From contig JAVCCD010000122.1 of the NCBI GenBank assembly GCA_030765665.1, positions 1 to 8,992 on the forward strand: a DNA stretch of 8,992 nt, given 5' to 3'. The stretch is from Candidatus Tenebribacter mawsonii. GTDB taxonomy: Bacteria > Cloacimonadota > Cloacimonadia > Cloacimonadales > TCS61. The notes beneath the pieces are model-generated. The model did not search any database, was not told the origin of the DNA, and saw only the letters and a program-made list of their open reading frames with translations. A program made the position numbers and the translations under genes. This document shows, piece after piece, positions 1-7,886 of this stretch. Positions within the stretch are counted from its first letter, which is position 1, and each line of letters opens with the position of its first letter.

Positions 1-23
1 CCAAAAATTAAACAGGAGTCTTT

Positions 24-1520
24 ATGGCAAAGAAAATCATAACAGAATCATCTAGAACTTTAATGGAATACCGGTTACTACCGGGTTATACTCCAACCGA
101 ATGCAAACCACAAAGTATCTCATTACGTACTCCTTTGGTGTATTCAGAGAATAATGAGAAGAAGTATTATTTGAATATTCCACTTGTATCTGCTGCGATG
201 CAATCGGTATCTGGTGACCAGATGGGAATTGAACTGGCTAAACTTGGTGGTGCTGCATTCATTTTTTGCTCACAATCAACTGAATCTGAAGCAAAGATGG
301 TAAAAAAGATTAAAAATCATAAAGCCGGTTTTGTAAAACCTAAAACAATGAAAGCTGGTATGAAAGTGAAAGAAATGTTTGAGATCCGAAAGGAATCAGG
401 ACATTCTACTTTCCCTGTTGTTGACGATAAGGGTCTTTTTGTGGGACTTATTTCCAAATGGGATTACGATGTTTCACTTCATGCAGATTGTTTAATAAAA
501 GACAGAATGATAAAAAAAGAAAATATCCAAGTTGGAACAAATATCACAAATTTGATTGAAGCGAATAGAGCTCTTTTGGAAAGCCATAAATCAGTATTAC
601 CTATTTTAGATGAGAATGGTAAGCTTACTTCTATGGTTTTTCGTAAAGATATTAACGACCAACTTGATTTTCCATTAGAGATTCATGATGAAATGAAAAG
701 ATTGATCTCTGTAGCTGCAATTAATACTCATGATTACAAAGAGCGGACTAAAGTATTAGTTAATGCAGGTGTAGATGTTGTTGCAATAGACTCTTCTGAT
801 GGTCATACTCAATATCAAGCTGATGCAATAAAATGGATAAATGAGAATTATCCGCACATTCCCGTAATTGCTGGAAACATTATTACAAAAGAAGGCTTCC
901 GATTTTTAGTAGAAGCAGGTGCAAAAGCCATAAAAGTAGGAATGGGTGGCGGATCGATCTGTATTACTCAGGAACAAAAAGGAACTGGCAGGGGACTGGC
1001 AACAACAATTATTGATGTTGTTGTAGAAAGAGATAAATATTTTAAAGAAACTGGCAAATATATTCCAATTGCTGCTGACGGTGGTGTTACAAGTACGAAA
1101 GATGTGACTATTGCACTTGCACTAGGAGCTGACTATGTGATGATGGGTCGTTATTTTGCCAGGATGGACGAATCACCTACAAATAAGATCGTAGTGAATA
1201 ATAGAGTGATGAAACCATATTGGGGAGAAGGATCTGCTCGTGCTCAGAACTGGAAAGCCAGACGTTATAATCAGGGTAAATTTGTAGAAGGTGTAGAAGG
1301 CATGGTTGAGTATGCAGGTCATCTTAGAGATAATCTGGAAGAGACATTGGCAAAAATAAAATCATCAATGGGAACTTGTGGAGCAATGAATATCTCTGAA
1401 TTTCATAATTTAGCAGAACTTGAAGTTGTTTCGGCTCTGTCTATCAGAGAAGGTAAACCTCATGATATTTATTTAAGTACAGAGAATATGGATAATCAAG
1501 ATTACAATTCATCTGAATAA
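24..1520 (+). CDS. guaB: IMP dehydrogenase with CBS pair, Tritrichomonas-type loop
   Basis: Oxidises IMP to XMP with NAD+, the committed step to guanine nucleotides, in the cytoplasm. The 498-residue product has the usual IMPDH length. A (beta/alpha)8 barrel (about 1-95 and 220-498) is interrupted by a CBS-domain pair (about 105-215), normally a nucleotide-sensing module. Visible active-site elements are NIPLVSAAMQ (51-60), IDSSDGH (255-261), the catalytic-Cys loop GGGSICITQEQKG (308-320, nucleophile Cys313), the IMP-phosphate segment ADGG (351-354), GRYFAR (375-380) and a mobile flap with Arg414-Tyr415. The loop and the YWGEGSARAQNW stretch (399-410) resemble, from memory, Tritrichomonas foetus IMPDH rather than the E. 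coli type (GSICTTR). The ATG start has AGGAG at 14-18 with a 5-nt spacer. Only 23 bases precede it, so the promoter is not visible. The ~20-residue C-terminal end is polar and probably disordered. It is the first gene of the visible cluster, 33 nt before purM. A GMP reductase is less likely because the CBS insert and Arg-Tyr flap are IMPDH features. Confidence 0.95.
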   Translation: MAKKIITESSRTLMEYRLLPGYTPTECKPQSISLRTPLVYSENNEKKYYLNIPLVSAAMQSVSGDQMGIELAKLGGAAFIFCSQSTESEAKMVKKIKNHKAGFVKPKTMKAGMKVKEMFEIRKESGHSTFPVVDDKGLFVGLISKWDYDVSLHADCLIKDRMIKKENIQVGTNITNLIEANRALLESHKSVLPILDENGKLTSMVFRKDINDQLDFPLEIHDEMKRLISVAAINTHDYKERTKVLVNAGVDVVAIDSSDGHTQYQADAIKWINENYPHIPVIAGNIITKEGFRFLVEAGAKAIKVGMGGGSICITQEQKGTGRGLATTIIDVVVERDKYFKETGKYIPIAADGGVTSTKDVTIALALGADYVMMGRYFARMDESPTNKIVVNNRVMKPYWGEGSARAQNWKARRYNQGKFVEGVEGMVEYAGHLRDNLEETLAKIKSSMGTCGAMNISEFHNLAELEVVSALSIREGKPHDIYLSTENMDNQDYNSSE

Positions 1521-1553
1521 GTAAGATTTAAAATATATATTAGTGGAGTTAGA

Positions 1554-2621
1554 ATGGCTGATTATAAAAAAGCTGGTGTTGATATTCAAATTGGTGATAG
1601 AGCTTCTAAGATTGCGTACAGTTTTGCCAGATCAACATTTGCATCACGCAAGAACATGATTGGTGAGCCAATTACTGATGAAGGTGCGTTTGCCGGTATA
1701 CTGGATATGGGTGATTTCTTCATAGTTCAAGGTGATGACGGTGTAGGTACGAAAATGGAAGTAGCAGAACGAATTGGGAAATTTGATACACTTGGATTTG
1801 ATCTACTTGCTATGGTCGCTGATGATGCAGTCTGCTTAGGAGCAGAAACAATTTCCATAACCAATACACTTGATACAAATATAGTAGATACTGAAATAAT
1901 TCATGATCTCATGAAAGGATTGGCAAAAGCTTGCATTGAACAAAAAGTTGTGATTCCCGGTGGAGAGATCGCTGAGGTTGGAAAATCTGTAAATGGTAAC
2001 GTTTGGAATGCAACTGCGGTTGGGGTTCTTGAGAAAGAAAAAACTATAACAGGAAAGAACATAAAACCTGGAGATAAAATCATTGCCTTGCGAGAAAAAG
2101 GTTTCCGCTCAAATGGATTTTCTCTAGTTCGATATATCCTTGAAAAAGAATTTGACGTAAATGTATATAATAAACCATCTCCCTTTGGAAAGAGTTGGGG
2201 AGAGATGATTTTAAAACCCTCAAAAATATATTCCTCAGCTTTATTGAAGTTATTGGGCAGGTTCGGTGAAGAACGAAAGTTCAATGTAAAAGGTATCGCA
2301 CACATAACAGGTGGAGGAATTCCTGGAAACTTTAACAGGATTCTAAAGCAGACTGGATTTGGGGCTGAATTCCACGATCTCTTCCCAGCTTCAGCAATGG
2401 TATTAGAGATTCAAAGAATTGGAAAAGTGACCGACGTAGAGGCTTATAAAACATGGAACATGGGTAATGGAATGATGATCGTAGTTGATGCGGGAGATGC
2501 TGAATCAGTTCTAGAAGCTTTACCGCTTGAAGCTAAAATTGTGGGTTCAGTTATTGAAGAGAAAAAAATAATAATTGATTCTAAAGGTGCAGACGCACAG
2601 AAATTGATATTTAAACTATAA
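1554..2621 (+). CDS. purM: Phosphoribosylformylglycinamidine cyclo-ligase (AIR synthase), divergent
   Basis: Converts FGAM plus ATP to aminoimidazole ribonucleotide, using the product of PurL/PurQ encoded downstream. At 355 residues it matches the usual ~345-residue length. Family motifs in order: YKKAGVDI (4-11), the ATP/metal-binding GDDGVGTKMEVA (60-71), a GGEIAE version of the GGETAE motif (136-141), LREKGFRSNGFSLVR (179-193), KPSKIYSSALL (221-231), AHITGGGIPGNFNR (249-262) and TWNMGNGMMIVV (300-311). Two canonical stretches differ: the usual 'xxNDxxxxGAEP' reads VADDAVCLGAET (88-99), and the usual 'FLDYxA' reads SITNTLDT (101-108). It is therefore a divergent PurM or a close paralogue in the PurM/ThiL/HypE/SelD fold. 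Location beside purL and purQ and the complete ATP-binding motif argue for true AIR synthase. ATG start with GGAG at 1545-1548 and a 5-nt spacer. It ends 15 nt before the exported-protein gene, suggesting co-transcription. Confidence 0.88.
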   Translation: MADYKKAGVDIQIGDRASKIAYSFARSTFASRKNMIGEPITDEGAFAGILDMGDFFIVQGDDGVGTKMEVAERIGKFDTLGFDLLAMVADDAVCLGAETISITNTLDTNIVDTEIIHDLMKGLAKACIEQKVVIPGGEIAEVGKSVNGNVWNATAVGVLEKEKTITGKNIKPGDKIIALREKGFRSNGFSLVRYILEKEFDVNVYNKPSPFGKSWGEMILKPSKIYSSALLKLLGRFGEERKFNVKGIAHITGGGIPGNFNRILKQTGFGAEFHDLFPASAMVLEIQRIGKVTDVEAYKTWNMGNGMMIVVDAGDAESVLEALPLEAKIVGSVIEEKKIIIDSKGADAQKLIFKL

Positions 2622-2636
2622 AAAATTGGAGGATTT

Positions 2637-4862
2637 ATGATTAGAAAAGTTGCTTATTTATTTATTATTTTATTATTATCACTTAGTACATTGATTGCAA
2701 ATGATGTGCGCGGAATAACCACCACGATTACTGACAGTGAAATTGAAGTTATTGGCAAAGCAAAAGAATATATTCCACCAATAATTAAGAAAGAGAATCC
2801 CATTTCTTTAAAAGATCGAGAGGGTTGGGCTCTTGTTGATTCAGTCAATTTTGATTCATTTGTACAGCCCTGTAATTATGTAGGTGTTGCTTTTGATAAT
2901 GTTACAAATGAGATCGAATTCTGTTCTAATTATACTGAATTGTTCTGCCCTGAAGCAATTGCAGCATTAGAAAGAGTTCCAAATTGGTTAAAACCAGATT
3001 TGGAAAATATTTTATTACAACTGGATGCAGATAAACAACTTGAGTGGGCAGAAGTTATTAATAATGCAATTGATCCATATATTGATGAGATAGCATTTTC
3101 AATAGCTAATACATCTGCTGAATATCTCTCTTCTCCCTATTGTTATCCCGAAATATTTACAGAAAATGCACTATATCTTTATATGGCTGACATGTTTTTG
3201 GATTATGTAGAAATTGTAGACTATGGAACATCAACAACCGATGGGAATTATTATTCTACTACTTTGTATTGGAAAATCAATGAAGATGGCGAGCAGGTCC
3301 AAGTTGAAGTTCCTAGAGACGTTTATTACATGTACATTGTTCATCCCAAAATTACAGATGAAATTCCTGCTTTTATTGATCCAGATATAATTGAGGATAA
3401 TACAAGCCACAATAATAATATCGTCTCACCTGATGAAGGTGTTTTCTGGAGATATTATATTTTCAACTATAATGATACAGGATATCCATTATTAAGAGAT
3501 GCACTTACAAATAGTTCTGTAGCATGGGATATAACAGGGAATACACCAACAGATGCAATTCATACATTAGGTCAATGGATTAATGCTTCCATGTCTTTTA
3601 CATCCAATAACGAAAGACCTCATCAACCAGTGAGAATATACAAAAAGCATATTGGAAGATGTGGAGAATATGCTGATTTGTCAGCTGCAGCTTGCAGATC
3701 TGCTCTGATTCCGTGTACTAGTATTTTATCAATTTCCGGTGATCATACCTGGAATGAGTTTTGGGAAGAAGAATGGATACAATGGGAACCTGTAAATGGT
3801 TATATCAATAGTCCTCTTGTCTATGAAAATGGATGGGGAAAAGTTTTTTGGTCTGTGTTCGAAATTCGTAGTAACGGATACCTTACACCGGTAACAGCAA
3901 CTTATTCAGAAGAAACTGCAACTATTGTTATCTATGCTTTAGATGTTGATGATAATCCAATAGATGGAGCTAAGATTACCTTAAAAACACCTGGCTGGGA
4001 TAATTGGGGATATACAGATAATGAAGGCAAATGTACTTTTATTGTTGGTGAGGGAAGAACTTATTATGCCAGAATGGATTCAGAAATTGGTAATGACCCG
4101 GTTGATACAAGCCAACTTTATGAAGTTGCAACTAACTCAGTGAATGGTCAGATTTATACATATTCTACAACTGCTGAGGGAACAATGCCCGAAGTATTAT
4201 ACAATCCGGTTACTATACCAGAAGATGACACAGATGACTACAAATTAGTAGTTGATTTTACTGTTCCAGAACAGGTAATAAATGGCTCAATTATCATGGA
4301 TGACCTAGATGATACGGAATTCTATAACAAAGTTGATGATGGACTTATCAACTTTTTTATGGCAGATTGGGTAAACTATTTATATTTTACAGATAATCAG
4401 ATATTTGATACATTCAATGAAAACTTAGGTATTTCTGAAGGTGAGATTGAATTTGATATTCCTGCAAACGAAGCGTGGTATGCTGTGTTTGATATTAGCG
4501 ATAATCTTAATAACCCTCAATATGTTCAAGGAACTGCACGTTTATATGAATACAATGTAAATTCAGGTGATGACGTAATTTCAAATGAAACAAAATTGTT
4601 TGATAATTACCCAAATCCTTTTAATCCCACCACAACTATCAGATATAATTTGAGTTATAACTCCACTGTGAAATTGGAAATATACAACATAAAAGGACAG
4701 AAAGTTACAACACTTGAGAATGAAGAGAAAACAGCAGGTTCTTATAACTTAATTTGGAACGGAAAGGATGCAGAAAACAGACCTGTTGCAAGTGGAGTTT
4801 ATCTTTATAAGCTAGTAACTGAGGAGCAATCTTTAGTAAAGAAAATGGTTTTGATGAAGTAA
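2637..4862 (+). CDS. Exported transglutaminase-like protein with C-terminal sorting tail
   Basis: No specific function recognised. The 741-residue product starts with a signal peptide: MIRK, a hydrophobic stretch at about 5-20, and likely cleavage near residue 21. Residues 70-330 form an unassigned region with several cysteines (79, 96, 104, 169). A transglutaminase-like core follows: IGRCGEYADLSAAACRSA (339-356) holds candidate nucleophile Cys342, GDHTWNEFW (368-376) holds His370, and WIQWEPVN (380-387) puts Glu384 where Asp is usual. Residues about 422-482 resemble a carboxypeptidase-regulatory-like beta-sandwich (DVDDNPIDGAKITL). Residues about 655-741 are a FlgD-Ig/T9SS-type tail (NYPNPFNPTTTIRY, then LEIYNIKGQKV, SGVYLYKL and KKMVLMK). 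The protein is presumably exported through Sec and then displayed or secreted; a protease, amidase or peptide-binding role is possible. ATG start with GGAGG at 2628-2632. It sits between purM and purL on the same strand with short gaps, which is unexpected for a cell-surface protein. Confidence 0.87.
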   Translation: MIRKVAYLFIILLLSLSTLIANDVRGITTTITDSEIEVIGKAKEYIPPIIKKENPISLKDREGWALVDSVNFDSFVQPCNYVGVAFDNVTNEIEFCSNYTELFCPEAIAALERVPNWLKPDLENILLQLDADKQLEWAEVINNAIDPYIDEIAFSIANTSAEYLSSPYCYPEIFTENALYLYMADMFLDYVEIVDYGTSTTDGNYYSTTLYWKINEDGEQVQVEVPRDVYYMYIVHPKITDEIPAFIDPDIIEDNTSHNNNIVSPDEGVFWRYYIFNYNDTGYPLLRDALTNSSVAWDITGNTPTDAIHTLGQWINASMSFTSNNERPHQPVRIYKKHIGRCGEYADLSAAACRSALIPCTSILSISGDHTWNEFWEEEWIQWEPVNGYINSPLVYENGWGKVFWSVFEIRSNGYLTPVTATYSEETATIVIYALDVDDNPIDGAKITLKTPGWDNWGYTDNEGKCTFIVGEGRTYYARMDSEIGNDPVDTSQLYEVATNSVNGQIYTYSTTAEGTMPEVLYNPVTIPEDDTDDYKLVVDFTVPEQVINGSIIMDDLDDTEFYNKVDDGLINFFMADWVNYLYFTDNQIFDTFNENLGISEGEIEFDIPANEAWYAVFDISDNLNNPQYVQGTARLYEYNVNSGDDVISNETKLFDNYPNPFNPTTTIRYNLSYNSTVKLEIYNIKGQKVTTLENEEKTAGSYNLIWNGKDAENRPVASGVYLYKLVTEEQSLVKKMVLMK

Positions 4863-4886
4863 TGTTACAAAATATCTAAATATAAT

Positions 4887-4898
4887 GGAGTGAATTTG
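4887..4898 (+). promoter_or_regulatory. Shine-Dalgarno and TTG start of purL
   Basis: GGAG occupies 4887-4890, followed by TGAAT and then TTG at 4896-4898. The in-frame GTG at 4890 shares its first base with the GGAG, so that ribosome site could not serve it. The guaB, purM and exported-protein genes each have GGAG followed by exactly 5 nt and then ATG; TTG at 4896 reproduces this spacing. I therefore take TTG as the true start, making the protein two residues shorter than the GTG reading. The rare start codon may lower PurL translation. Confidence 0.8.
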
Positions 4899-7886
4899 AA
4901 AAACCAGATTCAACTTGTTTTAAATGACAAGATCAGAGATGTTCAAGGTGAGAAGGTTCAACGCTCAGCTAAATCCTATTTGAATATTAATACTGGAATT
5001 GTGAAGACTGGAAAGATCTTCAATGTGCTATATGATTTGTCAAAAGAAGAGATCGAACGATTTGCAAATTTAGGGTTAAAAGATGGGATCATTCATGAAG
5101 TGTATATCAATTCCTCATATCAAAATTCAGATTTCAAATCATTTGTACTTGTGGCAAAAATGCCCGGAGTTACAGATGATGAAGGAATATCTGCTCAAAA
5201 AACACTAATTGATATTTTGGATCTTGAATTAGATGTTAGCACTCAGCACATCTACACTGAAGACCTATATTTTATAGAGAATAAATTGAGTAATACTGAG
5301 TTAGAGGAACTGGCTAAAAAACAGCTGGGGAATAAACTAATTCATCACTTTGAATATGGAGAGTTTAAAGGATTGGTAGATTATGTTCCGGAAGTAAAGA
5401 TTACTTCAGATAGTAAAGTGAAGGTCATATCATTGGAACTGGAAAATGCTGAACTACTAAGGCTTTCCAAGGATATGCTACTTTCCTTGAATCTTGAAGA
5501 AATGCAGACAATCAAAGCACATTTTGCTGATGAAAATGTTAGAAAATATCGTAATGAAAAGAGCTTATCGTTAAATCCAACTGATTGCGAACTGGAAGTT
5601 CTGGCACAAACGTGGAGTGAACATTGTAAACACAAAGAGTTTGCAGCTTCCATAAAATATACAAATAAAGAAACTGGTGAAGAGAAAATAATTGATTCAC
5701 TGTTTAAAACTTATATTCGTAAATCTACAGAGATCATTCGAAATAGATTGAAAAAAGCTGGAAATAATTGGCTTCTTAAAATATTTACAGATAATGCCGG
5801 AGTTGTGAAGATAGATGATGAATCTGTCTTTGTTTGGAAGGTAGAAACACATAACTCTCCTTCAGCAATTGATCCTTACGGTGGAGCAATTACAGGAATT
5901 TTAGGGAATAATCGTGATCCGATAGGGACTGGAATAGGTGGCGGAAAATTATTATTCAACACAAATGTTCTTTGTTTTGGTCCTCCAAATTATGATAAGG
6001 AACTGCTTCAGGGTCAACTTCATCCACGTAGAATTTTTGAAGGTGTGCGTCATGGGATAGAAGATGGCGGAAACAAATCTGGAATACCAACTGTGAACGG
6101 CTCGATCATTTTTGATGATCGATACAGCGGTAAGCCGCTTGTATATTGCGGTACGGGTGGCGTTATGCCATATAAAATTAATGGAGTGAATTCCTGGTTA
6201 AAACCGATTGATACTGGTGATTTGATTATTATGGCAGGAGGTCGAGTAGGTAAAGACGGAATTCACGGGGCTACGTTCTCATCTGCTGAGATTGATGAAC
6301 ATTCACCGCAATCAGCCGTTCAGATCGGCAGCCCAATTACTCAAAAATTATTAAGCGATTTCATGCAGGAAGCGGTTCAGCAAGGCTTTATAAAAAGCTC
6401 TACTGATAATGGCGCCGGAGGACTTTCTTCATCGGTTGGAGAATTAGCAACAATAACCGGTGGTGCAATTGTAAATCTAGAAAAAGTTCCACTTAAATAT
6501 GCAAATTTAAAACCGTGGGAGATCTTCATTTCTGAATCACAAGAGCGCATGACTTTTGTGGTGACAAAAGACAAAAAAGACAATTTGTATAAACTTGCAA
6601 AAGAGCGGGAAGTAGAACTATCTGATATTGGAACATTCACTGATGATGGCTTTATTGACGTGCGTTTTGAGGGTGAGCCCGTTGCATATCTTGATATGGA
6701 ATTTCTTCACGAGGGAGTTCCTATAAAATATATGGAAGCCGTATGGGAAAAACCTGAACTTAATGAGCCGGAAATTCCAATAGATTTAGATTATAGCCAG
6801 ATATTGATCAAATTGATGAGCAGTTTAAATATTTGTTCACGAGAAGATATAATCCGCCAGTATGATCATGAAGTGAAAGGCAAAACGATCATCAAATCTC
6901 TGATGGGTCCAAAAGGTAAGGCACCTCAAGATGCTGCAGTAATGCGTTTAAATTTTAATAATTATGCAGGTATAGCTATTTCTAACGGTATCATTCCGCG
7001 ATACAGTGATATTGATGCATACCAGATGAGTGCTGGTGCGTTCGATGAAGCAATCAGACAGATCATTGCAGTAGGTGGGAAGTTGCCCGACCCGAAAGAC
7101 TCAACGAATCGTTTTTGGACTGTGAATGATAACTTTTGTGTTCCTGATTCTCTATACGATCCAAATACAAATCCTGATGGAAAGCTGAAACTGGCTAAAC
7201 TTGTACAGATGAATGAAGCATTATTTGATATGTCCACTTACTACAATATTCCCATGACCTCCGGTAAAGACAGTATGAAGAATGATTTCAAAGCAGGAAA
7301 TATTAAAATTTCTGTACCTCCAACCATTCTTTATTCAATGGTGGCTAAGATCGACGACACAAGAAATACTGTTACGAGTGATTTTAAAGCAGAGGGTGAT
7401 CTGATCTATCAAATTGGTAAAACTTATGATGAGCTTGGTGCTTCAGAGTTTTATAGATTGTTCGCTGAACTGGGAGCCAATGTACCAATAGTTAGAAAAG
7501 AGAAAGCAAAACAAATTTATCAAAAAGTGATGGTAGCAAATCAACGAAATCTGATAGAATCTAATCACGATATCTCTGATGGAGGCTTGGCTGTTGCTCT
7601 TACAGAATCAGCATTTGGTGGTGGATTTGGTGCTAATATTTATCTTGGAGTAGACGATACTAATAATTTAAACTCAGATCTCTTTTCAGAATCACATTCC
7701 CGTTTTGTTACAAGCGTAAGACCAGAAAATCAAGCAGATTTTGAATCCATTTTTAAGGATGATGCGATTCTAATAGGAAAGGTAACATCAGATCAGAAAT
7801 TGTTAGTGAAATATAATTCTGAGGAAGTGATAAATATTGAAGTTAACAAGCTGAGAAAGGCTTGGGAAGATGGGTTAGCATTATGA
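4896..7886 (+). CDS. purL: FGAM synthetase subunit PurL with fused N-terminal PurS-like region
   Basis: ATP-dependent conversion of FGAR to FGAM, using ammonia delivered by PurQ. With the TTG start the product is 996 residues, between the small PurL (~720-740) and the one-chain large PurL (~1,300). Residues about 1-73 resemble PurS (VQGEKVQRSAKS, TGKIFNV), and about 80-155 look like a second PurS-like half (VAKMPGVTDDEG, SAQKTLIDIL). A linker (about 175-230) leads to WSEHCKHKEF (240-249, catalytic His243). Then come KVETHNSPSAIDPYGGA (315-331), GRVGKDGIHGATFSS (449-463), DNGAGGLSSS (504-513) and ESQERM (547-552). The second ATP-grasp-like PurM-fold half includes PMTSGKDSMKND (786-797) and HDISDGGLAVALTESAFGG (891-909). 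No glutaminase domain is present. The usual 'HNHP' reads HNSP. Its last four bases overlap the purQ start. GTG at 4890 is an alternative start. Confidence 0.96.
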   Translation: MKNQIQLVLNDKIRDVQGEKVQRSAKSYLNINTGIVKTGKIFNVLYDLSKEEIERFANLGLKDGIIHEVYINSSYQNSDFKSFVLVAKMPGVTDDEGISAQKTLIDILDLELDVSTQHIYTEDLYFIENKLSNTELEELAKKQLGNKLIHHFEYGEFKGLVDYVPEVKITSDSKVKVISLELENAELLRLSKDMLLSLNLEEMQTIKAHFADENVRKYRNEKSLSLNPTDCELEVLAQTWSEHCKHKEFAASIKYTNKETGEEKIIDSLFKTYIRKSTEIIRNRLKKAGNNWLLKIFTDNAGVVKIDDESVFVWKVETHNSPSAIDPYGGAITGILGNNRDPIGTGIGGGKLLFNTNVLCFGPPNYDKELLQGQLHPRRIFEGVRHGIEDGGNKSGIPTVNGSIIFDDRYSGKPLVYCGTGGVMPYKINGVNSWLKPIDTGDLIIMAGGRVGKDGIHGATFSSAEIDEHSPQSAVQIGSPITQKLLSDFMQEAVQQGFIKSSTDNGAGGLSSSVGELATITGGAIVNLEKVPLKYANLKPWEIFISESQERMTFVVTKDKKDNLYKLAKEREVELSDIGTFTDDGFIDVRFEGEPVAYLDMEFLHEGVPIKYMEAVWEKPELNEPEIPIDLDYSQILIKLMSSLNICSREDIIRQYDHEVKGKTIIKSLMGPKGKAPQDAAVMRLNFNNYAGIAISNGIIPRYSDIDAYQMSAGAFDEAIRQIIAVGGKLPDPKDSTNRFWTVNDNFCVPDSLYDPNTNPDGKLKLAKLVQMNEALFDMSTYYNIPMTSGKDSMKNDFKAGNIKISVPPTILYSMVAKIDDTRNTVTSDFKAEGDLIYQIGKTYDELGASEFYRLFAELGANVPIVRKEKAKQIYQKVMVANQRNLIESNHDISDGGLAVALTESAFGGGFGANIYLGVDDTNNLNSDLFSESHSRFVTSVRPENQADFESIFKDDAILIGKVTSDQKLLVKYNSEEVINIEVNKLRKAWEDGLAL
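7883..7886 (+). other. purL/purQ ATGA stop-start overlap
   Basis: The purQ ATG (7883-7885) overlaps the purL TGA (7884-7886) as ATGA. No good Shine-Dalgarno lies at normal distance: the nearest purine run, GGAAGA at 7865-7870, is 12 nt away. Translation of purQ is therefore probably coupled to termination on purL, which suits equal production of two subunits of one complex. The spacing is seen directly; coupling is inferred. Confidence 0.75.

Noticed and set aside
1521..1553. AT-rich guaB-purM gap as promoter or terminator
   Set aside because: No hairpin with T-run and no paired -35/-10; only the purM Shine-Dalgarno is convincing.
1901..2305. Minus-strand 134-residue open frame inside purM
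   Set aside because: It is fully antisense to a well-supported gene, shows no recognisable motif, and has no Shine-Dalgarno I can see; a shadow frame.
2654..2848. Minus-strand 64-residue open frame over the signal-peptide region
   Set aside because: Antisense to the start of the exported protein; no independent evidence.
4881..4886. TATAAT before purL as a -10 promoter element
   Set aside because: The only -35-like hexamer (TTGATG at 4851) is 24 nt away, too far, and the box abuts the ribosome site. It is more likely chance in an AT-rich gap.
5381..7237. Three minus-strand open frames (5381-5653, 6377-6640, 6962-7237) within purL
   Set aside because: Short, Ser/Phe-rich translations typical of antisense reading of AT-rich coding DNA; no family resemblance.
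7862..7882. TTG at 7862 as the purQ start
   Set aside because: It would add seven residues not expected in the family. The purine run just before it is only 1 nt away, and ATG at 7883 forms a classic ATGA overlap.
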